A stretch of DNA of 64,000 nucleotides from positions 310,001-374,000 of the forward strand of contig NZ_LT629771.1 in assembly GCF_900105175.1 (NCBI RefSeq). Reading direction: 5' to 3'. The translations under genes were made by a program, and so were the position numbers. Positions 56,970 to 64,000 of this stretch are shown one piece after another; position 1 is the stretch's first letter; each line of letters starts with the position of its first letter. The notes under the pieces were generated by a model. It saw only the letters and a program-made list of their open reading frames with translations. It ran no database searches and had not been told where the DNA came from. The DNA is from Jiangella sp. DSM 45060. Lineage in GTDB: Bacteria > Actinomycetota > Actinomycetes > Jiangellales > Jiangellaceae.

Positions 56970-56976
56970 GAGGCGC

Positions 56977-57783
56977 ATGAACACGTCCGCGACCGTCGCC
57001 GGCCTGGTCGACCTCGGGCTGACGAGCTACGAGGCGCGGGCCTACGTCGCGCTGGCCGGCCGGCGCGACGCCACCCCGGCCGAGGTCGCGCGACTGGCGT
57101 CCATCCCGAGGCAGCGCGCCTACGACGTCCTGGCCACGCTGGCGGAGCGCGGGCTGGTGCAGCAGGTCCCCGGCCAGGCGGTCCGGTACCGCGCGCAGCC
57201 GCCCGACCACGTCACCGAGCTGCTGCTGGCGGTCCGGCGGCGCGAACTCGACCGCCTCGCGCAGGCCTCGACGGACGTCGCCGGGCAGCTGCGGTCGCTG
57301 TTCCAGCGCGGCCAGGACCACGGCCACCCGTTCGACTACGTCGAGGTGCTGCGCGACCGCGAGCACGCCGTCGAGCGGGTGCAGCAGCTGTGGGCCGACG
57401 CCCGGCACGAGGTGCTGACGTTCGTGCACCCGCCCTACCTCGGCGCCTCGACGCCGTCGACCGACGCGGTGCCGACCGGCATCGTCCAACGCTCGATCTA
57501 CGAGACGTCCATCCTCGACGACCCCGTCATGACCGAGCGGGTGCGCACGTGGGCGGCGCTGGGCGAGCAGATCAGGCTCACCACCGAGCTGCCGCTCAAG
57601 CTGACCATCGTCGACGGCCGCTCGGTGGCGTTCAACATGCCCGACTCCGCCGAGGGCGACGGCTCGGTGACGACGCTGGTCGTGCAGCACGAGGCGCTGG
57701 CGGCCACGCTGAAGATCGCGTTCGAGAGCCTGTGGTCGACGGCCCGCACCCTGGACGACGTCGCGGCGGCACGCACCTACTAG
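56977..57783 (+). CDS. TrmB-family transcriptional regulator
   Basis: The 268 residues comprise the TrmB winged helix (LVDLGLTSYEARAYVALAGR, ASIPRQRAYDVLATLAERGL), a coiled linker (residues 75-115) and a C-terminal sensor domain with the phospholipase D-like fold (ARHEVLTFVHPPYLG ... LKLTIVDGRSVAFNMP). Ligands in the family are often sugars, but here the domain is generic. It is divergent from the secreted protease, and an inverted repeat covers its own promoter, so autorepression and control of the protease are likely. Confidence 0.88.
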   Translation: MNTSATVAGLVDLGLTSYEARAYVALAGRRDATPAEVARLASIPRQRAYDVLATLAERGLVQQVPGQAVRYRAQPPDHVTELLLAVRRRELDRLAQASTDVAGQLRSLFQRGQDHGHPFDYVEVLRDREHAVERVQQLWADARHEVLTFVHPPYLGASTPSTDAVPTGIVQRSIYETSILDDPVMTERVRTWAALGEQIRLTTELPLKLTIVDGRSVAFNMPDSAEGDGSVTTLVVQHEALAATLKIAFESLWSTARTLDDVAAARTY

Positions 57784-58082
57784 AGGAGTGAGTCCTCTTG
57801 ATCGGGAGTGGTCGTCGGCGGTCATGGCGTTTGGTTGGGGCGCCGGTGTGCGCTCGCTGCTCTCGGCGGTGCAGATCAGATGCGGGCCCCCGGGTGGTGG
57901 TGCGCGGCGGGGTGACACGCGTGCCAACATTTGCCGCTGGTGTCACCGGGCCAGAGCAGAGCCCCCGGTGGTTCTCCCGGACGAGGGCGAGCACAGTTGA
58001 TGGGCCGGAGCTCACCAGACCGCGTCCTCGCCGTACCGGCAGCGACACACCCGCAAGATCACTAGGGCGCACCTACTAGAGG
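57772..58082. mobile_element. 281-bp insertion-like segment flanked by 15-bp perfect direct repeats
   Basis: CGCACCTACTAGAGG occurs at 57772-57786 and 58068-58082. Each copy contains a stop codon of the flanking convergent gene (TrmB at the left, CoA-binding protein at the right). The inner ends resemble an imperfect inverted repeat (AGTGA..TCTTG..CGGG..GTG..TCG in both). Inside lies GGTGACAC...GTGTCACC, an 8-bp-stem hairpin. No transposase or other credible gene fits. It looks like a MITE-type insert or a transposon remnant. Confidence 0.5.
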
Positions 58083-58501
58083 CGGGGCGCCTCGATGGCG
58101 GGGCAGGTGTCCATGACGACCTCGAGCCCGGCCGCCTTCGCCCGCTCGGCCGCCTCCTCGTCGACGACGCCCAGCTGCAGCCAGACCGCCTTGATGCCGA
58201 GCCGCTCCTGCTCGGCGATGGCGTCGTCGACCACCTCACCGACCCGCCGGCTGTTCACGAAGCAGTCGACGACCTCGACCGGGCCCGGCACGTCGGCCAG
58301 CGTCTTGTACCCCCGCGCGTCGAGGGTGTCCTCGCCGCGCGGGTTCACCGGCACGATCGTCATGCCGAGACGGTCGCGCAGGAACCGCGCCACCCCGTAC
58401 GCGGCCCGCTCGCGGTTCTGCGACAACCCGACGACCGCCCAGGTCGCGGGGGTGGTCAGCAGGCGGTGGACGGTGTCGGGGTCGTTCACGTGGGGGGTCA
58501 C
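58076..58501 (-). CDS. CoA-binding domain protein (YccU-like)
   Basis: The 141 residues form a Rossmann-type CoA_binding_2 domain: ATWAVVGLSQNRERAAYGVARF, TIVPVNPRG, VEVVDCFVNSRRVGEVV and AVWLQLGVVDEEAAERA (separate segments), ending with VVMDTCPAIE. It probably binds CoA or an acyl-CoA in the cytosol; no enzyme activity is known. Start is GTG 58501. The gene end lies in the right copy of the 15-bp direct repeat. Confidence 0.85.
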   Translation of the reverse strand: MTPHVNDPDTVHRLLTTPATWAVVGLSQNRERAAYGVARFLRDRLGMTIVPVNPRGEDTLDARGYKTLADVPGPVEVVDCFVNSRRVGEVVDDAIAEQERLGIKAVWLQLGVVDEEAAERAKAAGLEVVMDTCPAIEAPRL

Positions 58502-58542
58502 CCTTCGAGCGTATGTCGCCCCCTCGGCATAGGGTCCCTGGC

Positions 58543-59061
58543 ATGAGCCGACCGCCGTTGACGGACCGCATGCTCGACCGTGCCGAGTCGACGCTGCGCG
58601 ACCCCCCAGCTGCGTTGGCGCGGCAACTCGAGGACTGGGCCGCCGATCCGCACCGCGACGACGTCGAGGACGTCGCCACGCTGCTGGTCGCCGGCCGGAC
58701 CGGCGATGCCGACACCGTCGCGGCCGAAGTGCGCCGCTCCCGTCGCGGTGACACCTTCGTGCTGTCGTTCCTGGGCGAGAGCTACGAGGAGGCCGGGCAC
58801 CTCGCCGAGGCGCATCGCTGGTTCACCATGGGCCTCGCGGTGGCGGAGCGCAGCGGCGACCCGGCCGGTGCGGCGCCGGCGCTGCTCGCCGGCCGGTTCC
58901 GGGTGCGCCGGGAGCTGGACCTCCCCGTCGACGAGGACGACCAGGAGTACGCCGACCTCGTCGTCGAGGATCTCGAAGCCGACGGCGTCGATGTCGCCGC
59001 CGAGGCCGCGGCGCTGATGAAGGAGGACGGCTCGAACCCGGACGCGTTCTTCCGCCGCTGA
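58543..59061 (+). CDS. TPR-like helical hypothetical protein
   Basis: The 172 residues are helical throughout, with a TPR-like pair SFLGESYEEAGHLAEAHRWF and TMGLAVAERSGDPAGAA. No other domain is recognised. The C-terminus is acidic. TAGGGT (58530-58535) lies 7 bases before ATG 58543, so the mRNA is leaderless. Proteins of this size occur widely in actinobacteria with no known role. Confidence 0.65.
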   Translation: MSRPPLTDRMLDRAESTLRDPPAALARQLEDWAADPHRDDVEDVATLLVAGRTGDADTVAAEVRRSRRGDTFVLSFLGESYEEAGHLAEAHRWFTMGLAVAERSGDPAGAAPALLAGRFRVRRELDLPVDEDDQEYADLVVEDLEADGVDVAAEAAALMKEDGSNPDAFFRR

Positions 59062-59087
59062 CCACCCGCCGGGGTCGGCCCGCCCCG

Positions 59088-60023
59088 TCAGCCGGCGAGG
59101 GTGGTGGTGGCGGCGCGGAGGGCCTCGGCGACGGAGCCCGCGGTGGAGGCGTGGCCGCCGTCGACGACGACCAGGCGGGCGTCGGGCCAGGCCTGGGCCA
59201 GCTCCCACGCGGTGCGGACCGGTGTCTGCACGTCACCGCGGCCGGCCACCAGCACGCCGGGGATGCCCCGCAGCCGGCCGGCGTCGCGCAGCAGCTGGTC
59301 GTCCTCGAGCCAGCCGTCGTGGCGGAAGTAGTGCAGGGCCAGCCGGACCAGCGTCGCCGCGAACCGAGGGTCGGCGAAGGCCGCGGCCGTGTGCGGGTCC
59401 GGGTGCAGGCTCAGCGTCGCCGCCTCCCAGGCGCACCAGGCCGCCACGGCGGTGTCGCGGACGGCGGGGTCGGGGTGGTGCAGCAGCCGGTGGTACGCCG
59501 CGAACACCGCGGCCGCGCCGCCCCCGGCCGCCGGCGCGCTGAACGCGGCCCACGCCTCGGGGAAGAACCGCCCGGCGCCGCCGCCGTAGAGCCATTCGGC
59601 CTCGGCCGGGCGCAGCAGCGCGACGCTGGTCAGCACCATCGCCGTGACGCGGTCCGGGTGCGCCTGCGCGTACGCCAGGCCCAGCGTGCTGCCCCACGAC
59701 CCGCCGAGCACCAGCCAGCGGTCGACGCCGCGGTGCTCGCGCAGCCGTTCGAGGTCGCCGACCAGCGCGGACGTGTGGTTGGCGGACAGGTCGGCGTGGT
59801 GGTCGAGGACGCGCGGCGTGCTGCGGCCGCAGCCGCGCTGGTCGAGCAGCACGACGCGGTAGAGCTCCGGGTCGAACAGGTCGCGGTGCGCGGCCGTGCA
59901 GCCGGTGCCGGGGCCGCCGTGCAGCACGACGGCGGGCCGGCCGGCGGGGTTGCCGCACTCCTCCCAGTAGACGCGGTGCCCGTCGCCGACGTCGAGCAGC
60001 CCGTGCGCGTACGGCTCGGTCAC
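59088..60023 (-). CDS. pip: Prolyl iminopeptidase
   Basis: These 311 residues show the S33 alpha/beta-hydrolase pattern: VLHGGPGTGCTAAHRDLFDP, VVLLDQRGCGRSTP, nucleophile elbow VLGGSWGSTLGL, and a late GRGDVQTPV and DGGHAST (catalytic Asp and His). It removes N-terminal proline from peptides. Its GTG overlaps the stop of the SMC-like ATPase gene (GTGA), so it is the last gene of that operon; any functional link is unknown. Confidence 0.93.
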   Translation of the reverse strand: MTEPYAHGLLDVGDGHRVYWEECGNPAGRPAVVLHGGPGTGCTAAHRDLFDPELYRVVLLDQRGCGRSTPRVLDHHADLSANHTSALVGDLERLREHRGVDRWLVLGGSWGSTLGLAYAQAHPDRVTAMVLTSVALLRPAEAEWLYGGGAGRFFPEAWAAFSAPAAGGGAAAVFAAYHRLLHHPDPAVRDTAVAAWCAWEAATLSLHPDPHTAAAFADPRFAATLVRLALHYFRHDGWLEDDQLLRDAGRLRGIPGVLVAGRGDVQTPVRTAWELAQAWPDARLVVVDGGHASTAGSVAEALRAATTTLAG

Positions 60024-63000
60024 GCGACGTCGAGGGTGCCGGGGCGATAGGACGACATCCACGAGCGCAGCAGCTCGACCCGGTCGGTGTTGGCGTCGTT
60101 GCCGACGACCACCGGCTCCTCGTTGTAGGCCATGGTGTCCGAGCGGCGCCGCAGCTTGACGTAGAGCCCGGACGCCTCGATGGCGTAGCGCTCCATGTCG
60201 TCCTGCAGGGCGCCGACGACGGTGATGTTGTGGTCGTTGCCGATGCGCTCGAACAGCGCGACGGCCTCGCGGCGGTGCTGCTTGCCGAGGTTGCGGCCGA
60301 GCTCGTCGAGGATCAGCAGCAGCGGCCGGTCGCCACCGCGGGCCAGGGCGGCGGCGCAGACCAACTTGACCGCCTTCTCGTCCATCTGGGCGGTGTTGCT
60401 GCGCAGCGTGTACGCGGACATCCGCTGGCCCTCGGCGCGCCGCCACTTCGGGCTGACCGTCCACCGCCACGGCTTGTCCGGCTCGGACGGCGGCTCCGGC
60501 TCGGGGTAGTCGAGGCCGGCGCCGTAGCCGCCGTACTCCTGGTCGAGGCGGTCGAACTCGGACGCGACCTTCTTCAGCATCGTCTTGATGCCGGCCGCCA
60601 GCGACGTGCGGTGGGCGCGGACGGTCTGCTCGGCCTCGCTGTAGCCGAGCCGCGCGGCCTCGAGGTCGGCGGTGCGCCGGGCCCGCTGCTCGGCGATCTG
60701 CTTGAGCTGGTGCCGGTCGTGGTCCTCGTGGTCGCGCAGGTGGCCGTCCAGCGCCCGCAGCAGCGCCGCCACCAGCGACACCCGCGTCTCCAGCGCCGCG
60801 CCGGACCAGTTCGGCGTGACGAGCAGCTCGCGCAGCTCCGCGGTCAGCTCCTCCTGCGGGGTGCCGGGCGGGAAGCAGCGGACGGCGACCTCGTCGGTCA
60901 GGCGGGTGGCGTCGTCGTCCCACGCGGCGGTGGTGCGCGCCTGCAGCTCGGACGGCAGCTCGACGAGGTGCCGGCGAGCGGCGTCGGGGGAGTCGCCCCA
61001 GGCCTTCTCGCGGTCCAGCAGGGCGAGGCCGTCGCGCTCCTCGGTCAGCGCGTACCGCTCGGCCTCCTTCTCCTTGACGGTGACGGCGAGCCGCTTGCGG
61101 GTGTCGCGCAGGCTGGTGATGCGCTCCTCACGCGAGTTGTGCACGCCCAGTTCGTGGGCGTAGGCGGCCTCGGCGGCGGTCAGGTCGGGCGCGAGCGCGT
61201 CGCGGTGCTCCTGGCGCTCGGCGTTGGCCCCGCGCAGCTCACCGATCTCGTCCTGCAGCGCCTCGGCCCGCTCGGCGGCGTCGGCGGCCTTCGCGCGCGT
61301 CTCGGCCCGGGCCAGCGTGGCGCGGGCCTGCTCGACGACGGCGGCAGCGGCGTCGAGCGCCTCGGTCAGCTCGCGGTGCGCCTCCTGAGCGGCGGCGACG
61401 CGGGCCGGCTGGCCGGTGATCGGCTCGGCGAACCCGCCGATGGCCAGCACGCCGGCCGCGTCGTCGACGACGGCGCCCTTGCCGGCGCGTGCGGCGACGG
61501 CGTCGAGGAACGTCGTGAGGTCGCGCTTCCCCGCCGGGCCGTCGGCCAGCACCAGCAGCGAGCCGGGCAGCCCGGCCAGCGCCTTCGCCGCCTTCGTCGC
61601 GTCCTTCCGGCCGACCACGACGGCCTCGCGGTACGGCGACAGCCGCGGCTCCCACACGTCCCGCTCGGCGGGGTCGACGGCGACGACGTCGACCAGCGCG
61701 GCCGCGTCGAGGCCGGCCGCCCGGAGCCGTTCGACCTGCTCGGCGGCGACGTCGTCACCGGACTCGGCGGCCGTGACCCGGCGCGCCGCCGCGGTCGCCG
61801 CGGCCCGGGCGACGGCGTGCGCGGCGATGGCCTCCTCCAGCGCGGTCCGTGCCTCGGCGACCTCGGCCGCGGCGGTCTCCGGAGTGCGGCCGTCGGCGGC
61901 GCGGGCGTCGTCGACGAGGCGGCGCTGCGACGTCGTCAGGCGGTCCAGATGCTGGGTGGCGGCCAGCTGGGCGGCCTCCAGTTCGCGGTCGCGGGCGATC
62001 AGCTCGTTGCGCTTGCGCTGGGCCGCCTCGAACCGGCGCGCGGACTCGTCGTCGTCGGTCAGCGCGGCCAGCCGGTCCTCGACGGCGTCCAGCTCCTGCC
62101 GCAGCGCCGCCTCGGTGTCGTCCAGCTCGGCCAGCGCCTGCCGCAGCTCGGCCGCCCGCTCGACGCCGTCCAGCAGGTGCCGCGCGCACCGCGACCGCCA
62201 GGCCGTCCGCGCGTCGCCGAGCAGCTCGCGCGCGGCGAGCCGGCGGGCGATGCCGGCCTCGATGACGGCGACCTCGCTCTCCCAGTCGGCGATCTGCCGC
62301 TCGGTCTCCTCGACCTCGCTGCGGTGCCGGTGCTCGGCCGAGCGCAGCACCTGCTCGTGCTCCAGCTCGCGGTCGAGCCCGGTGAGCGTCGCGATGGCGT
62401 CGAAGATGCGGTGCGGCGGGAGGTCGTTCAGCGGCTGGGCCAGCAGGTTCGCCGCCTGGCTGGAGCGCACCGACGTCGACAGGAACGACACGCAGCGCGC
62501 GTTCTGCCCGAACAGCACCCGCGACAGCTGGCCGGCGTGGAAGTCGGTGCGGCCGTTGCTGCGCGGCAGCTGCGCCCACAGCTCGTCGACCCGCGCGGCC
62601 CGCTCGGACTCCGTCGCGCCGTACGGGACGTGCAGCCCGCCGGTCCAGCGCAGGTCGAGGTAGGGCGCCTTGCGGTTGATGCGCAGCCAGACGGTGACGG
62701 CGTCGTCCTGCGGCGCGCTGCCGGGCGAGCCGAAGACGCCGATGACGTAGCCGCGGTCGACGTTGGACCAGCGGCCCTCCTGCGCGGCCAGCTCGGCTGT
62801 GAACAGCAGCTCGGCGGCGCCGGCGGCGCCGCTGGCCAGCTTCCACTGCTCGTCGGCGTGCAGCAGGCTCAGCGCGGCGATGAACGACGACTTCCCGGCG
62901 CCGTTGGAGTCCTTCGGCCCCTGCCCGGCGACGGTGACCAGCCCCTGCCCGATCATCGGGACCGGGTGCGTGGACAGCCGGGAGATGTCGACGACCTGGA

Positions 63001-63058
63001 CGCCGACGAGCACCCGCTCGCCGACGACGTCGAAGGCGCCCGGTGCGGCAGCGCTCAC
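60020..63058 (-). CDS. SMC/MukB-like coiled-coil ATPase
   Basis: From GTG 63058 this is 1012 residues. A head-type N-terminus has Walker A SNGAGKSSF (Lys56); the first Gly of the usual loop is replaced. Long coiled coils (about 230-480 and 560-850) surround a small hinge-like region (about 490-560, KAAKALAGLPGSLLVLADGP). Walker B is PLLLILDELGRNLG near residue 925. The usual LSGG signature is not found; the corresponding place reads LRSNTAQMDEKAVKL. Size and order resemble the MukB/JetC subunit of condensin-like systems, but I cannot assign a type. Coupled by GTGA overlap to the upstream gene. Confidence 0.75.
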   Translation of the reverse strand: MSAAAPGAFDVVGERVLVGVQVVDISRLSTHPVPMIGQGLVTVAGQGPKDSNGAGKSSFIAALSLLHADEQWKLASGAAGAAELLFTAELAAQEGRWSNVDRGYVIGVFGSPGSAPQDDAVTVWLRINRKAPYLDLRWTGGLHVPYGATESERAARVDELWAQLPRSNGRTDFHAGQLSRVLFGQNARCVSFLSTSVRSSQAANLLAQPLNDLPPHRIFDAIATLTGLDRELEHEQVLRSAEHRHRSEVEETERQIADWESEVAVIEAGIARRLAARELLGDARTAWRSRCARHLLDGVERAAELRQALAELDDTEAALRQELDAVEDRLAALTDDDESARRFEAAQRKRNELIARDRELEAAQLAATQHLDRLTTSQRRLVDDARAADGRTPETAAAEVAEARTALEEAIAAHAVARAAATAAARRVTAAESGDDVAAEQVERLRAAGLDAAALVDVVAVDPAERDVWEPRLSPYREAVVVGRKDATKAAKALAGLPGSLLVLADGPAGKRDLTTFLDAVAARAGKGAVVDDAAGVLAIGGFAEPITGQPARVAAAQEAHRELTEALDAAAAVVEQARATLARAETRAKAADAAERAEALQDEIGELRGANAERQEHRDALAPDLTAAEAAYAHELGVHNSREERITSLRDTRKRLAVTVKEKEAERYALTEERDGLALLDREKAWGDSPDAARRHLVELPSELQARTTAAWDDDATRLTDEVAVRCFPPGTPQEELTAELRELLVTPNWSGAALETRVSLVAALLRALDGHLRDHEDHDRHQLKQIAEQRARRTADLEAARLGYSEAEQTVRAHRTSLAAGIKTMLKKVASEFDRLDQEYGGYGAGLDYPEPEPPSEPDKPWRWTVSPKWRRAEGQRMSAYTLRSNTAQMDEKAVKLVCAAALARGGDRPLLLILDELGRNLGKQHRREAVALFERIGNDHNITVVGALQDDMERYAIEASGLYVKLRRRSDTMAYNEEPVVVGNDANTDRVELLRSWMSSYRPGTLDVA

Positions 63059-63759
63059 GTGTCCTCGTTCCTCTCGGTCGGTGCGTCCGGCTCCGCGGCC
63101 GGAGCCGCGGACGGGGTCGTCGCCGGGCGGCGGGCCCGGATGGCCGCAGCGAGCGGGCTCTCCGGCGCGGCGGCCAGGATCAGCTCGTGCTCCAGCCGCT
63201 CGCGGGCGGCCTTGGTGAGCCGGTGCAGTGCGGGTCCGGGCAGGTAGGCGGGCCCGTCGACGGCGGCGGAGCGGCCGCGCGGCGGGGCGATCTGCACCAG
63301 CCCGGCGGCGCGCAGCCGCTGCAGCGCCGGCCGGATCTCGCCGCGCGGCAGCTGGGTGTACCGGGTCAGCTCGTCGACCGACGTCGGGTGCGCCGACGTC
63401 CACGAGTCGCCGCTGACCAGCCCCTGGCTGCGCGGGATCGCGACCGAGTGCACGAGCACCAGCACCAGCACCGCGCGGTCGATGCGCGACTGCGCTGTGG
63501 CGCCCTCGGCGGCCAGCCGCTCGGTGACGTCGTCGCGGAAGCCGGAGGTCCAGTGCGTGCTGCCGACCCGGACCAGCGTGCGGCCGAGGCGGAACAGCAG
63601 CCGCTGGAGGTCGCGGCGGACGGTCGCGTCGCGCAGCGCCAGCAGCTGGGCCTCGGGGACCGGCTCGCGGCCGTGCTCCAGCGCGGCGAACGCGGCCAGC
63701 ACCTCGTCGCGGTGCCGCTCGTTGAGTTCGGCGAGGGCGCTGTCGAAGACCGTGCTCAT
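63055..63759 (-). CDS. Winged-helix partner of the SMC-like ATPase (MukE/KITE-like position)
   Basis: The 234 residues are helical with a winged-helix segment (SVDELTRYTQLPRGEIRPAL followed by QRLRAAGLVQIAPPRG, about residues 135-170) and an Ala/Pro-rich tail. By size, fold and place in front of the ATPase gene it corresponds to MukE/JetB-type proteins. This is an inference from position; no family signature was recognised. ATG overlaps the stop of the preceding gene (ATGA) and its own stop overlaps the ATPase start. Confidence 0.65.
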   Translation of the reverse strand: MSTVFDSALAELNERHRDEVLAAFAALEHGREPVPEAQLLALRDATVRRDLQRLLFRLGRTLVRVGSTHWTSGFRDDVTERLAAEGATAQSRIDRAVLVLVLVHSVAIPRSQGLVSGDSWTSAHPTSVDELTRYTQLPRGEIRPALQRLRAAGLVQIAPPRGRSAAVDGPAYLPGPALHRLTKAARERLEHELILAAAPESPLAAAIRARRPATTPSAAPAAEPDAPTERNEDT

Positions 63760-64000
63760 GCGCCGCCCGCCGGGGGCGCGGGCAGCGAGCGCCACAGCTC
63801 GCGCAGCGTGCTCAGCTCCGCCGCGCTCCACGACGCGACCCGCGGGCCGAGCCGGACGACGCGGGTGTCCTCGTCGAACAGCACCCAGCCGGAGCCGGCC
63901 AGCCGGCGCACAGCACCCATCGCGGCGGCGTGCAGCGCGCGCTCGTCGCGGCTGCCGGTGATGCCCCGGAACACGCCGATGACGTGGTCGAACGGCGCCG
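63756..64000 (-). CDS. C-terminal end of an unknown protein in the SMC-like operon (cut by window end)
   Basis: The frame is open to the last base, so only about 80 residues are visible: FDHVIGVFRGITGSRDERAL, a helix AAAMGAVRRLAGSGWVLFDE and a short beta/helical end SWSAAELSTLRELWRSLP. By position it could be the kleisin-like (MukF/JetA) subunit, but nothing in the visible part proves it. Confidence 0.55.
   Translation of the reverse strand, partial: APFDHVIGVFRGITGSRDERALHAAAMGAVRRLAGSGWVLFDEDTRVVRLGPRVASWSAAELSTLRELWRSLPAPPAGGA

Noticed and set aside
57784-58075. Small coding frames inside the 281-bp insert
   Set aside because: None has a ribosome-binding site or a recognisable domain, and they run through the hairpin or the direct repeats.
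60020-63759. Calling the SMC-like operon a Wadjet system
   Set aside because: No JetD-like gene follows the ATPase, the first subunit is cut off, and the ATPase motifs are atypical; the evidence is not enough.

Overview
The window is 64 kb of very GC-rich DNA (roughly 72-75% G+C by eye) with GTG starts, many four-base ATGA/GTGA gene overlaps and several leaderless TAnnnT-N6-8-ATG/GTG starts. Together with LpdA-like quinone dehydrogenase, PPOX-type oxidase, AccD5/AccE carboxylase and Rv1264-like cyclase genes, this points to a high-GC actinomycete. A Jiangella-like genus is my guess, not something the sequence proves. The window is chromosomal housekeeping DNA with one clear accessory island. 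I saw no tRNA, rRNA or CRISPR, and no gap longer than 300 bases without a gene.

Layout. 1-10 kb: a LacI-type regulator cut by the window edge, a small APH kinase behind a DNA-damage-type promoter, a DUF1707 protein coupled to a phosphohexomutase, an AfsR/SARP regulator, a DrrAB-type ABC exporter and purine nucleoside phosphorylase. 10-18 kb: a 5'-truncated sugar-permease remnant, lspA, a quinone dehydrogenase, a Nudix protein, a Gly-rich membrane protein, a winged-helix protein, a PPOX protein and the biotin carboxylase/BCCP subunit. 18-22 kb: a sigma-factor plus membrane-protein pair, tandemly duplicated together with its promoter. 22-26 kb: a LiuR-like MerR regulator with a perfect palindromic operator, an isovaleryl-CoA dehydrogenase-like gene, a carboxyltransferase and maf. 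26-30 kb: a DAACS symporter preceded by a cysteine-ended leader peptide, a GGCT-like protein, a DUF885 metalloenzyme and accE.

30-38 kb is the island. A histidine kinase, a small unknown protein and a response regulator lie next to a compact RiPP cluster read on the minus strand: precursor peptide, APH kinase, HopA1-type lyase, a degenerate second APH protein, an EpiD-type cysteine decarboxylase and an M50 membrane protease. There is no YcaO, LanM or LanKC. The 54-residue precursor ends in SYGFSC, which matches thioviridamide's TVAFHC in spacing and in the Phe. I therefore predict an AviCys-containing class V lanthipeptide or thioamide-free thioamitide relative. The island separates accD5 from accE, which are normally adjacent.

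38-64 kb: accD5, ppc, birA, a PH-domain protein, an adenylate cyclase, a Nudix protein, a sugar nucleotidyltransferase, enoyl-CoA hydratase and HMG-CoA lyase (with 16-25 kb these make a full leucine-degradation set), gtrA, purK/purE, an AbiEi-type protein with a symmetrical four-site promoter, a RIO kinase, a large secreted subtilase divergent from a TrmB regulator, a 281-bp insert bounded by 15-bp direct repeats, and at the right edge an SMC-like ATPase operon that runs out of the window.
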